DNA from: Gammaproteobacteria bacterium
GTDB taxonomy: Bacteria > Pseudomonadota > Gammaproteobacteria > Steroidobacterales > Steroidobacteraceae
Assembly (NCBI GenBank): GCA_947455595.1
Contig: CANGOP010000003.1
Location: 124,001 to 188,000, forward strand
Length of the DNA: 64,000 bases
Direction of reading: 5' to 3'
In this document: one piece after another, positions 17,748 to 26,984 of the stretch
Position numbering within the stretch: position 1 is the first letter of the stretch
How the letters are laid out: the number at the start of each line of letters is the position of its first letter
Made by a program: the position numbers and the translations under genes
The notes under the pieces: generated by a model
The model's input: the letters and a program-made list of their open reading frames with translations, nothing else
What the model was told of the DNA's origin: nothing
Database searches by the model: none

Positions 17748-17810
17748 GGCTATCCCCACAGAAGTGCACTCAAAGGCGCGAGGGTCACCCTCCTAGCATC
17801 GGATGCACCG

Positions 17811-20800
17811 TCACTTTAGAACAATGAGCAAATCCTTCGCCTCCACGTGCTGACCCGGCCGGACGAGGACTTCTGCAATCTCCGCCTCTCGCTCGGCACG
17901 CACTGCAGCCTCCATCTTCATGGCCTCCAGCGTCAGCAGCGTATCTCCGGCATGCACCTTCTGTCCGACCTTGACGCTAACCGTCACGACGTTACCGGGC
18001 ATTGGAGCGCCCACTTGATTGACATCGGCACCGTCGGCTTTTCGAGTCGGCGCCTTTTTGGCAACTTGACTGCGATCCGCCACCCGGACAGATCGTGGCT
18101 GCCCATTGAGCTCGTAGAACACGGTCCGCGTGCCATCTTCATGCACATCGCTCGTGGCGACGAACCGCACAAAGAGGGTCTTGCCGCGCTCGATGCTGAT
18201 GTCGAGCTCTTCCCCAGGCGATAGCCCATAGAAGAACGCGGGTGTCGGCAATACGGAGACATCGCTGAAGTGCGAACGTTCTTTCGCATAGTCGACAAAA
18301 ACTTTTGGGTACATCAGGTACGACGCGAGTTCGTCATCGCTGATCGTTCGATCGACCTTTTTCTGAGCCTCGGTGCGGATAGCCTCCAAATCAGCGGCTG
18401 GCAGGATTTCGCCCGGCCTGATCGTGAGTGCAACCTGATCTTTCAGCACCTTCTTCTGTAAATCGGTCGGAAAGCCGCCAACCGGCTGTCCGATATCGCC
18501 TCGGAAGAATTGCACGACCGATTCGGGAAAAGCCACCTCAAAGGCGGGGTCTTCTACTTGGGAGCGCGTCAATCCCGAGGTCACCATCATGATGGCCATG
18601 TCCCCCACCACTTTAGAGCTCGGCGTCACTTTGACGATGTCGCCAAACATTTCATTCACCTCGGCATACGCAGCGGCCACTTCAGGCCAACGAGGATCGT
18701 CAATGCCGAGGGAACGGGCCTGCTCGCGGAGATTCGTATATTGTCCACCCGGCATGCCGTGGAGATAGACTTCACTGGCACCGGACCGAATGTCGCTCTC
18801 GAAAGCGCCATAACAATGTCTGACCTGTTCCCAATACGACGATGCAAGACGCAGGCTTTCCGGATTCAATCCAGGATCGCGCGACGTATGCCGCAAGGCG
18901 GCTGCAATGGATCCGAGATTAGGCTGGGAGGTCAGCCCGCTCATCGAATCGATGGCTGCATCCACTGCATCACAACCCGACTCGATCGCCGCGAGTACGC
19001 TGGCAGCCGCGATGCCGCTGGTATCGTGAGTGTGAAAGTGAATGGGAATTGAGATCTCGTCTTTGAGGGCCGTCACCAGAGCTCGCGCCGCATCAGGCCT
19101 GCAGAGTCCGGCCATATCTTTGATGCCCAAGACGTGCGCCCCCGCTTTTTCCAATTGCTTGGCGAGGTCCACGTAGTAACGAAGGTTATATTTCGTTTCG
19201 CGTGGATCAGACAAATTACCGGTGTAGCAGATAGCCGCTTCGACGACTTTTCCAGTCTCTCCGACCGCGTCGATCGCAACGCGCATGTTGTCGATCCAAT
19301 TGAGGGAGTCAAATATTCGAAAGACGTCAACACCGCCGGCCGCGGCCCTTTGCACGAAATACCGAACCACATTGTCCGGGTAATTCGTATAGCCCACCGC
19401 ATTTGCGGATCTGAGCAGCATCTGTAACAGGAGGTTAGGCATCGCCTGACGCAATTGTCCGAGGCGGTCCCAAGGATCTTCCTTCAGGAACCGCATGGCG
19501 ACGTCAAAGGTGGCGCCGCCCCAGCACTCAACAGAGAAGAGTTCCGGCAATAAGCTCGCGTAGTACGGCGCAATAGCAACCAGATCGTGGGTGCGAACTC
19601 GAGTTGCCAAGAGGCTCTGGTGCGCATCACGCATGGTCGTGTCCGTGATGAGCACCCGATCGGATGCCAGCATCCAGTCGGCCAGCCCTTTCGGTCCGCG
19701 CTCATCCAATAGTTGCTTCGTCCCGCTTTTTGGCGCGGGTAGATCCATTGTTGGGACTCGCGGCGCAGCGAGCCGCGCAGGGCGGAGCCGGTTCTTAACC
19801 TCAGGATTTCCGTTGACGATCACATCGCCCACAAAGTTCAGCAGGCGAGTGGCACGGTCTCGACGTCGTGGGGTCGTGTAGAGCTCCGGAGTCTGGTCTA
19901 TGAACTTCGTCGTGTACGTGCCATCGGTAAAAGACGGATGATTAATGACCTGATCTAGAAAGCGGAGATTCGTCGTCACACCCCGAATACGGAACTCCCA
20001 CAACGCGCGATGCATACGCCGGACCGTTTCGGCCGCTGAGGGCGACCAAGCCGTGACCTTCACGAGCAGTGAGTCGTAATAGCGGCCGATAAAGGCGCCG
20101 GAATACGCGGTGCCGGCATCTAGGCGAATGCCGAATCCGGCGGGACTGCGATAGGCCGTAATACGGCCGTAGTCGGGTATGAAATGATTCTCCGGATCCT
20201 CGGTCGTGATGCGGCACTGCATCGCATGGCCGGTGACACGGATGTCGCTCTGCGGCGGAACACCTGACTCCTCCGTTCCGATCTCGGCGCCCTCAGCAAT
20301 CCGAATTTGGGCCTTCACGATGTCAATCCCGGTGACCACTTCCGTCACCGTATGTTCGACCTGAATTCGGGGATTAACTTCAATGAAGTAAAACTGCCCG
20401 GTATCAGCGTCTTGGAGAAATTCAACCGTTCCAGCGTTTCGATACTGCACAGCGCGGCCGATTCGAAGCCCAAGCTCGCACAGCGCACGTCGAGCGGCTT
20501 CGTCTAAAAAGACCGTCGGCGCCCGCTCAACGACTTTTTGGTTGCGACGCTGAACCGTGCAGTCACGCTCCCATAAGTGGACGAGGTTGCCATGGGTGTC
20601 GCCCAGAATTTGCACTTCAACGTGACGAGCACGGCGAACTAATTTTTCGAGATAGACCTCGTCGTTACCAAACGCGGCTTTTGCTTCGCGTCGCGCAGCC
20701 GCGACGGAGTCGTGTAGCGCAGAGGCATCTTCAATGACCCGCATCCCGCGGCCGCCACCGCCCCAACTGGCCTTGAGCATCAACGGGTAGCCAACGGCTA

Positions 20801-21275
20801 GGGCGAGCTGCTCTACGTCAGCCGGGTCAGCCGGCAGGGGCCCCGTCGCGGGCATAACCGGCACGCCAGCCTGGATGGCGAGATTCCGGGCCGCAACTTT
20901 GTTGCCCAGCATGCGCATGGTGTCCGGCAATGGGCCAATGAAGAGGATCCCGGCGTCCGCGCAGGCGTCTGCGAAATCGGGGTTTTCAGACAGAAAGCCA
21001 TACCCGGGATGGACGGCATCCACCTGCGCCTCTCGCGCGATGCGGACGATGTCCGGGATATCGAGGTACGCCTCAATGGGGCCCTTCCCGTCCCCCACCA
21101 GATAGCTTTCGTCAGCCTTGGTGCGGTGTAACGAAAATCGGTCTTCCCGAGAGTAAATCGCAACCGTGCGGATGCCGAGTTCGTTGGCGGCGCGCATGAC
21201 CCGAATGGCAATTTCGCCGCGATTGGCGATCAGGATCTTTTGGATCCGGCCCTTGGGCGGTGTGTGGGAAGGCAT
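17811..21275 (-). CDS. pyc: Pyruvate carboxylase, single-chain
   Basis: Carboxylates pyruvate to oxaloacetate using ATP, bicarbonate and covalently bound biotin, refilling the TCA cycle. The 1154-residue chain has all domains in one protein: biotin carboxylase (about 1-460, with WGGGGRGMRV and EVNPRIQVEHTVTE), carboxyltransferase (about 555-830, starting ITDTTMRDAHQSL, with metal-binding HFHTHDTSG), the tetramerisation region, and a C-terminal biotinyl domain with the acceptor Lys1120 in EAMKMEA. Many gammaproteobacteria use PEP carboxylase or two-subunit enzymes, so this full-length form is notable. The diguanylate cyclase gene is 164 bp upstream on the same strand, with an inverted repeat between them. 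Confidence 0.97.
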   Translation of the reverse strand: MPSHTPPKGRIQKILIANRGEIAIRVMRAANELGIRTVAIYSREDRFSLHRTKADESYLVGDGKGPIEAYLDIPDIVRIAREAQVDAVHPGYGFLSENPDFADACADAGILFIGPLPDTMRMLGNKVAARNLAIQAGVPVMPATGPLPADPADVEQLALAVGYPLMLKASWGGGGRGMRVIEDASALHDSVAAARREAKAAFGNDEVYLEKLVRRARHVEVQILGDTHGNLVHLWERDCTVQRRNQKVVERAPTVFLDEAARRALCELGLRIGRAVQYRNAGTVEFLQDADTGQFYFIEVNPRIQVEHTVTEVVTGIDIVKAQIRIAEGAEIGTEESGVPPQSDIRVTGHAMQCRITTEDPENHFIPDYGRITAYRSPAGFGIRLDAGTAYSGAFIGRYYDSLLVKVTAWSPSAAETVRRMHRALWEFRIRGVTTNLRFLDQVINHPSFTDGTYTTKFIDQTPELYTTPRRRDRATRLLNFVGDVIVNGNPEVKNRLRPARLAAPRVPTMDLPAPKSGTKQLLDERGPKGLADWMLASDRVLITDTTMRDAHQSLLATRVRTHDLVAIAPYYASLLPELFSVECWGGATFDVAMRFLKEDPWDRLGQLRQAMPNLLLQMLLRSANAVGYTNYPDNVVRYFVQRAAAGGVDVFRIFDSLNWIDNMRVAIDAVGETGKVVEAAICYTGNLSDPRETKYNLRYYVDLAKQLEKAGAHVLGIKDMAGLCRPDAARALVTALKDEISIPIHFHTHDTSGIAAASVLAAIESGCDAVDAAIDSMSGLTSQPNLGSIAAALRHTSRDPGLNPESLRLASSYWEQVRHCYGAFESDIRSGASEVYLHGMPGGQYTNLREQARSLGIDDPRWPEVAAAYAEVNEMFGDIVKVTPSSKVVGDMAIMMVTSGLTRSQVEDPAFEVAFPESVVQFFRGDIGQPVGGFPTDLQKKVLKDQVALTIRPGEILPAADLEAIRTEAQKKVDRTISDDELASYLMYPKVFVDYAKERSHFSDVSVLPTPAFFYGLSPGEELDISIERGKTLFVRFVATSDVHEDGTRTVFYELNGQPRSVRVADRSQVAKKAPTRKADGADVNQVGAPMPGNVVTVSVKVGQKVHAGDTLLTLEAMKMEAAVRAEREAEIAEVLVRPGQHVEAKDLLIVLK

Positions 21276-21329
21276 CGGCTATCCAGTCAGGCCCGCGAGC
21301 CCATCGAGTCGTAAAGGAGTTCAATGATA

Positions 21330-21375
21330 AACCCCCCGTTTGGCGTCGCAAAATATTTATGTTTTTCGGGGGGTT
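21330..21375. repeat. Inverted repeat upstream of pyc
   Basis: AACCCCCCG at 21330-21338 and its exact complement CGGGGGGTT at 21367-21375 enclose a 28-base AT-rich spacer. On the minus strand the repeat is followed by TTTAT only, a weak terminator tail, so it could end diguanylate cyclase transcription or act as an operator for pyc. A 9-base direct repeat TTGGCGTCG (21340-21348 and 21374-21382) overlaps it. Confidence 0.5.
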
Positions 21376-21439
21376 GGCGTCGAAATGACGCTCCGAAATC
21401 GAACGCGCAATCTTAAGCTTGCACCGTTTTGGTGCGGGC

Positions 21440-22678
21440 TTAGGCGGCTTTCAATGGCTTGCGGAAATAGCCTGTCTTCATCGCCGCGTAGGACGTCTCA
21501 TTATCGAAGAAGGTCTGATTGCGACCCCCCATTTTGGCTTGATAGAGCGCCTCGTCTGCGGCCTGAACGATTCCGCCAGCCGAACGCTCAAGCTGCGGGA
21601 CGACGAACGCAATACCCATGGAGACGGTAACGCGATCGGAGACTTCCGACGCACCGTGTCGAATGGACAAGGCGGAAAGGCCGTCATGGATACGCTGCGA
21701 GAGCTCTTCTAGGTATTCGCGTGTCGTATCGTAAAGAATGATCGCGAATTCCTCTCCGCCGTAGCGAGCAGCAAAGTCAAGCGGACGGCGCGCGGATCTC
21801 GCCAAGGTCTGGGCAACTTTTCGCAAACACTCATCGCCCCCGCGATGCCCGTGTTCATCGTTGTAACGCTTGAAGAAGTCGATGTCGATCAGAATCATCG
21901 CGAGCGTTACCGCCTCGCGTTGCGCCATCGCCCAGTGGCGATTTAGATGCTCATCGAATGCCTTGCGATTGTAAAGCCCGGTCAGTCCGTCACGGACCAC
22001 CGTCGTCGACATTTCACGCAATTGATGACGCTCAAGGAAGTGGTGTCGAATGCCCTCTTCCACGGAGTAGTTGACCGTCGTGGCGACGATCAGCGTCACC
22101 AGCAAGACCGTTGCATTATATAGCGCAGCAGATTCCGGAAGCCCCGAGGCTAAAGCGGTGATCAGATACAGCGCCCATAGCACCGCGCCTACACTGAGCG
22201 CCTCGTAAAAGAGTAGCCCGAGTAGAAAACTCGAAAACATGATGTAGACCAACACCCCCGAAAAGAGGGCACCGATTCCGTCCATGGATGCGCGGGCATC
22301 CACGAGAACGATACCGAAACCGAGCAAACCTGATAGCCAAGGCGCCCAACGTGGGTACATTTGATGCGGACGTCGGTGGTAGGTCAGCGCGATCAGGATG
22401 CCGATGACCGGCAGAAGCCCACCAAATTGCAGCATATACAATCCGGTACGAGCAACCTCACCGACCACCAGCACGTCGGCCAACGCAAAGGCCAGCAGGA
22501 CGCTGAGCGCTAGAAACAAATTATCACGGGTTCGCTTTAATCGGTCCCGCACAAACTCACGACGAAACTGAGCTTCTACGCCCGGTTCATCGAAGCGCAG
22601 TCGCTCGAAGCCCTTTTTGAGCTGACGAGCAATCGACGACTCGTCAATGATCAGTTTTTGTGTTTCTTCCGGATTCAC
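21440..22678 (-). CDS. Membrane-bound diguanylate cyclase (GGDEF)
   Basis: Makes the second messenger c-di-GMP from two GTP. In its 412 residues, a cytoplasmic N-terminal stretch is followed by about six hydrophobic segments (about residues 55-215), a short coiled linker and the GGDEF domain (about 235-395). The active-site motif GGEEF is at 307-311, and the product-inhibition site RxxD (RPLD, 298-301) stands exactly five residues before it, so the enzyme is probably active and feedback-controlled. The substrate/metal motif DIDFFKRYND is intact. No known sensor domain is recognised in the membrane part. It sits between gshA and pyc. Confidence 0.94.
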   Translation of the reverse strand: MNPEETQKLIIDESSIARQLKKGFERLRFDEPGVEAQFRREFVRDRLKRTRDNLFLALSVLLAFALADVLVVGEVARTGLYMLQFGGLLPVIGILIALTYHRRPHQMYPRWAPWLSGLLGFGIVLVDARASMDGIGALFSGVLVYIMFSSFLLGLLFYEALSVGAVLWALYLITALASGLPESAALYNATVLLVTLIVATTVNYSVEEGIRHHFLERHQLREMSTTVVRDGLTGLYNRKAFDEHLNRHWAMAQREAVTLAMILIDIDFFKRYNDEHGHRGGDECLRKVAQTLARSARRPLDFAARYGGEEFAIILYDTTREYLEELSQRIHDGLSALSIRHGASEVSDRVTVSMGIAFVVPQLERSAGGIVQAADEALYQAKMGGRNQTFFDNETSYAAMKTGYFRKPLKAA

Positions 22679-22806
22679 TGAGGTGCGCCCTCGTCCGACC
22701 CGTTTGCGCCGTGCGATGAGTGTAGTTAAGCCTCAGGCGGGAAAATAAACTGTGGGTTGGCGCACGAAACGCGAAACCCGATTGACTGAACGTGGGCGAC
22801 GCCGCG

Positions 22807-24399
22807 TCAATCTGCGAAATAGGTGGCCAGATAGTCTCGGAAAGACCCGCTGTCGCTCGCCTCCAATCGTTCATGCGCTGCCCATGACTCCTCGGCCTCG
22901 ACTGCAAACGCCGAGTGTCGGCTGGGGGCCAACGGAGCGAGATCTCGAAAATAATCTCGATAACCTACGCTGGTTCGGTAAGCAAAGTCATAGAAAGATT
23001 CGCCACGCTCCCGCATCTCCCGAAGAATTCGGGCCGACGGGGTAGTGTCGGCGTTTTGAATCTTTCCACGGGCAGTCTGCAATGCAGCCAAATAGGGGCG
23101 CGCAGGATCCGCGCCATCGAGTAGCTCGCAGACGCCTTCCATAGCATCCAGAATTTCACTACCCCAAACGGCGAGGGGTCGCTTGCGACCATCGAGGAGC
23201 AGCTCGAGACCTGGCTCGCGCCCTCGGCGCGCGACGGTAGCGTGGTTTCCGTCCAACGCCGAGAGTTCCGTCGCTGTCAATGTTGGACTCGGCGCGATGA
23301 CACAGAACGCTGCAAAGGCTTCAAGGAAGCGGAGCTTGTTCTGATTCACACCAACCGGATCCAAAACACTCACGTCCAAGGAGCGCATTTCGACATATTG
23401 GACGCCGGCGCGACGCAAGGCCTTGGTGGGTCGCTCGCCCGAGCGGGCAACCCGCTTGGGCCTAATAAAGGCGTAATACTCATTCTCAATTTGCAGATTA
23501 TTCGCATTGAGTTGGCGCCACTCACCGTCGACCTCTACACCGAGCGCCTGATAGGCGGCATTCGGCGTCGAAATCGCGCGCGACATGTCACTGATGTAGT
23601 CATCAATTGAATTGACAGAGATCGAGACGCCAGCCTGATTCTTGTTCCGATACCCCAAATCGCTCATGCGCAAAGATGTGGCAAAAGGCGAGTACAAGGT
23701 CCCCTCTCCAAACTCGACAAGCCCGTGGTCGTCACGTCCGGCCACAAACGAACGACAGACGGCAGGTGAAGCGCCGAAGAGATAAGGAACAATCCAACCA
23801 TGACGGCGATAGTTCCTGAGGACCGCAAAATAATTGTCCGAAATGAACGCTTGATTAGGTCCAGCAGAATGAGCCGAGACGTCCGCCCACACTTCCCAAA
23901 ATTTTGCTGGAAACGAATAGTTGAAATGCACGCCCGAGATGGCCTGCATGATGCGGCCATACCGCATGCCAAGCCCACGCCGATACACATGCTTCATCTG
24001 CGCGACGTTTGAGTGGCCGAACTCGGCGATCGGGATGCTTGCATCGCCTTGCAGACGACAGGGCATGCTCGTTGACCAGAGCACCTCGTCGCCCAAATGA
24101 CCGTATACAAACTGATGCAAATCGGTCAGATACTGAAGCAATTCCCAACTTTCGGTGAAGGTGGGCGTCACGAGCTCGATGAGCGCCTCGGAATAGTCAG
24201 TCGTGACATGCTCATGGGTCAGCGACGATCCCAACGACCGCGGATGTCGGGTCCTCGCAACTCGTCCGTCATCCATCGATACGCGCAGGGCTTCCTTTTC
24301 CACACCCTTGAGTCCACCCAGGAGAAGACCCGGTTCACGGGCATTCACCAGCGCAGACAGTTGGCGGTCATAACGGCGATCGAGGCGAGCGTCGGTCAC
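22807..24399 (-). CDS. gshA: Glutamate-cysteine ligase
   Basis: First enzyme of glutathione synthesis; joins glutamate and cysteine using ATP. The 530-residue protein is of the E. coli GshA type, with GLKGVEKEALRV, HPRSLGSSLTHEHVTTDYSEALIE-type substrate region, GVHFNYSF, and YVEMRSLDVSVLDPVGV. The start is taken as GTG at 24399 because GGAG lies 6 bases upstream; a TTG at 24414 is a weaker option. gshB is not in the window. Glutathione supports the neighbouring glyoxalase and GST genes functionally, though not as an operon. The MATE exporter gene ends 57 bp upstream on the same strand. Confidence 0.96.
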   Translation of the reverse strand: MTDARLDRRYDRQLSALVNAREPGLLLGGLKGVEKEALRVSMDDGRVARTRHPRSLGSSLTHEHVTTDYSEALIELVTPTFTESWELLQYLTDLHQFVYGHLGDEVLWSTSMPCRLQGDASIPIAEFGHSNVAQMKHVYRRGLGMRYGRIMQAISGVHFNYSFPAKFWEVWADVSAHSAGPNQAFISDNYFAVLRNYRRHGWIVPYLFGASPAVCRSFVAGRDDHGLVEFGEGTLYSPFATSLRMSDLGYRNKNQAGVSISVNSIDDYISDMSRAISTPNAAYQALGVEVDGEWRQLNANNLQIENEYYAFIRPKRVARSGERPTKALRRAGVQYVEMRSLDVSVLDPVGVNQNKLRFLEAFAAFCVIAPSPTLTATELSALDGNHATVARRGREPGLELLLDGRKRPLAVWGSEILDAMEGVCELLDGADPARPYLAALQTARGKIQNADTTPSARILREMRERGESFYDFAYRTSVGYRDYFRDLAPLAPSRHSAFAVEAEESWAAHERLEASDSGSFRDYLATYFAD

Positions 24400-24456
24400 G
24401 CAGATCTCCAGCAAGGTCGCCTAGTGTACTGCAGTGGGTCGTTTGAGGTTCAACGG

Positions 24457-25803
24457 TCAGGCGGGGCGGGACACGAACCGGAACCGCCCAATCAGCAGGA
24501 CCGCAGCCACCGCAAGGCCCGCAATCAGACCCCACCAAACACCGACAGGCCCATGACCTTTGATGATCCCCGCCTCGTACGCCAGTGGAAAGCCAATTCC
24601 CCAATAGGCCGCCAGCGTAATCGCCAGCGGCAGCCGAGTATCTTTGAATCCGCGCAAGGCACCCATCGCACCAACCTGTAACCCATCTGACAACTGGAAG
24701 ACGCCGGCCAGTAACAAAAGTCCACCCGCCACCGCCCGCACTTCCGGATCCGACGTGTACAAACCCGCGATGGCGTCGTGGCATGCAAACAGGATCAACG
24801 CCGATATGGCCATGAGGGCACCGCATAAGGCAATGCCAACAAAGCCGGCCTGGCGAGCGCCTGCGCGATCTTGACCCCCAAGAGCGTGTCCGACATGAAT
24901 GGTCGTGGCGGAATGGAGCGAGACCGGCACCATGAAAGTAAACGACGCGTAATTGAGTGCAATTTGGTGAGCCGCCACGGTACTGGCGCCCAAGGTACCG
25001 ATCATCAATCCCGCCGACGAAAACAAGGCCGTTTCCGCCAGCATGGCGCCGCCGATCGGCAGGCCCAACGCCAGTATTTCACGAAGTCGCACAAAGTCAG
25101 GCCGGGACGGGGGAGCAATGATGTCGTACGGCGCATAACTAGGATGCCAGCGCAGCCAGATCACAAAGAGGATGGCCATACACCACTGGGCGGACGCGGT
25201 GGCCAAACCCGTGCCCACCGCTCCCAACGCCGGTGCGCCGAAATGCCCGTACATCAGCACCCAGTTGAGGAACACGTTAATGGCCAACGCCATGATCGCA
25301 ATGACCATCACAGGACGCGTTCGGCCGACGCCTTCACTCGTACAGCGCAACCCGTGTGCACTCAGCAGAGCCGGTAATCCGAACGAGATTGCGTGGACAT
25401 ACTGGCTCGCCACCGGAATCACGGATGGATCTGTACCAATCCAATGCAAAAACGGACCGACCGTCCAAAGCGTCGACAGCAACACAGCGGACGTCAACAG
25501 CATGATCCAGAAGCCTTGGCGTGCGTACTGCCCGACCCGGACGTAATGCCCAGATCCGTAGGCGTGCGCAGCCAATGGCGATAGAGACGTCATCATACCC
25601 AGGCCGCAATACATGCAAAGCCCGTAGAAACTCGACCCAACAGCGACAGCGGCAAGCCCCTGTGCGCCGAGATGTCCCGCCATCAGGGTATCCGCCAATG
25701 GCATGCCGGCCAACGCCAGATTGGCGATGACTAACGGCGACCCAAGATGGAGTATCGCCGCTGCATGTCCAAGCAAAGGATACCGTCGTAGGGACGGCCT
25801 CAT
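24457..25803 (-). CDS. MATE-family multidrug exporter
   Basis: A 448-residue inner membrane antiporter with about twelve hydrophobic segments in two related halves, expected to export cationic drugs or metabolites using Na+ or H+. Typical NorM-like segments are MPLADTLMAGHLG and, in the second half, LGASTVAAHQIALNYASF. ATG at 25803 shares one base with the stop codon of the upstream thiolase gene (TAATG), giving translational coupling with the beta-oxidation genes; in-frame upstream residues are thiolase shadow. Substrate unknown. Its position in a fad-type operon is unusual. Confidence 0.93.
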   Translation of the reverse strand: MRPSLRRYPLLGHAAAILHLGSPLVIANLALAGMPLADTLMAGHLGAQGLAAVAVGSSFYGLCMYCGLGMMTSLSPLAAHAYGSGHYVRVGQYARQGFWIMLLTSAVLLSTLWTVGPFLHWIGTDPSVIPVASQYVHAISFGLPALLSAHGLRCTSEGVGRTRPVMVIAIMALAINVFLNWVLMYGHFGAPALGAVGTGLATASAQWCMAILFVIWLRWHPSYAPYDIIAPPSRPDFVRLREILALGLPIGGAMLAETALFSSAGLMIGTLGASTVAAHQIALNYASFTFMVPVSLHSATTIHVGHALGGQDRAGARQAGFVGIALCGALMAISALILFACHDAIAGLYTSDPEVRAVAGGLLLLAGVFQLSDGLQVGAMGALRGFKDTRLPLAITLAAYWGIGFPLAYEAGIIKGHGPVGVWWGLIAGLAVAAVLLIGRFRFVSRPA

Positions 25804-26984
25804 TAACAGACTTCGAACAGGCCTGCCGCACCCATGCCGCCGCCAATACACATGGTTGCCACGACGTATTTGGACTTCAGACGTCTGCCAGCCAGTAATG
25901 CATGCCCCACAAGTCGTTGACCACTCATGCCGTAGGGATGCCCAACGGCAATCGCACCCCCATCCACATTGAGCCGATCCTCCGGAATGCCCAACTTGTC
26001 TCGGCAATACATCACCTGAACGGCAAACGCCTCATTCAGCTCCCACAGATCAATATCAGCCACCGATAATCCGACGCGTCCGAGTAACTTAGGGACGGCG
26101 TAGACCGGACCGATACCCATTTCCTTCGGATCACACCCGGCGACCGCAAATCCGCGGAAAAAACCGAGCGGCTCAAGTCCCCGACGCTCCGCCTCATTCG
26201 CCGACATAACGACCACCGCGCCAGCACCATCCGAAAACTGACTGGCATTGCCGGCAGCGATGACGCCGCCAGGAAGGGCCGGCCGAATGGCCGCCAACGC
26301 CTGTGCCGTCGTGCCCTCGCGCAAACCTTCGTCTTTGTCGACCGTAACCTTCCGCGTCGTCAGACGTCCGCTTGTTTTGTCCACGCTCGCCATGGTGACC
26401 GTAATCGGCGCAATCTCATCTTGGAAATAGCCGGCTGCCTGACCCGCACAGGCCCGCTGCTGACTACGCGCCCCGTATTCATCCATGGCGGCGCGGTCAA
26501 TCCCATAGCGACGAGCGACCTCTTCGGCGGTTTCGAGCATGCTCCAATAGACACCTGGGGTGTGCTCTTTAAGCCAAGACTCTTCATTGAAATGCCGGTT
26601 GGCAGTCGACTGAACAACGGAAATGGATTCGACGCCGCCCGCGACATAGATTTCGCCCTCTCCTGCAATGATCCGCTGAGCTGCCAGCGCTATCGACTGA
26701 AGTCCGGACGAACAGAACCGGTTCACTGTCAGGCCCGATACCGCATCGGGACACCCTGCTCGTAACGCTATTTGCCGAGCAATGTTCCCGCCGGTAGCGC
26801 CTTCCGGTAGAGCACAGCCCATGATCACGTCCTCAATTTCATGGACGCCAATCTGGGCTCTTTCAATAGCCGCTTTGACGACGTGTCCACCCAATGTCGC
26901 GCCGTGCGTGAGATTGAACGAGCCTCGGAATGACTTGGCGAGGGGCGTACGGGCTGTCGAAACGATGACCACTTCACGGTTCAT
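25803..26984 (-). CDS. 3-ketoacyl-CoA thiolase / acetyl-CoA acyltransferase
   Basis: Cleaves 3-ketoacyl-CoA to acetyl-CoA and a shortened acyl-CoA, the last step of beta-oxidation. The 393-residue protein has the full thiolase catalytic set: nucleophile Cys91 (NRFCSSG), the NEAF motif, His349 ([10 protein letters not shown]) and Cys379 ([11 protein letters not shown]). Its start overlaps the stop of the upstream fadJ-like gene by ATGA, and its own stop overlaps the MATE gene start by TAATG. FadA/FadI-type function is inferred from the operon; a biosynthetic acetoacetyl-CoA thiolase role is less likely. Confidence 0.95.
   Translation of the reverse strand: MNREVVIVSTARTPLAKSFRGSFNLTHGATLGGHVVKAAIERAQIGVHEIEDVIMGCALPEGATGGNIARQIALRAGCPDAVSGLTVNRFCSSGLQSIALAAQRIIAGEGEIYVAGGVESISVVQSTANRHFNEESWLKEHTPGVYWSMLETAEEVARRYGIDRAAMDEYGARSQQRACAGQAAGYFQDEIAPITVTMASVDKTSGRLTTRKVTVDKDEGLREGTTAQALAAIRPALPGGVIAAGNASQFSDGAGAVVVMSANEAERRGLEPLGFFRGFAVAGCDPKEMGIGPVYAVPKLLGRVGLSVADIDLWELNEAFAVQVMYCRDKLGIPEDRLNVDGGAIAVGHPYGMSGQRLVGHALLAGRRLKSKYVVATMCIGGGMGAAGLFEVC

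Noticed and set aside
17760..17810. GAGGG-TGA-CCCTC hairpin after pyc as a terminator
   Set aside because: The stem is only 5 bp and no T run follows on the minus strand.
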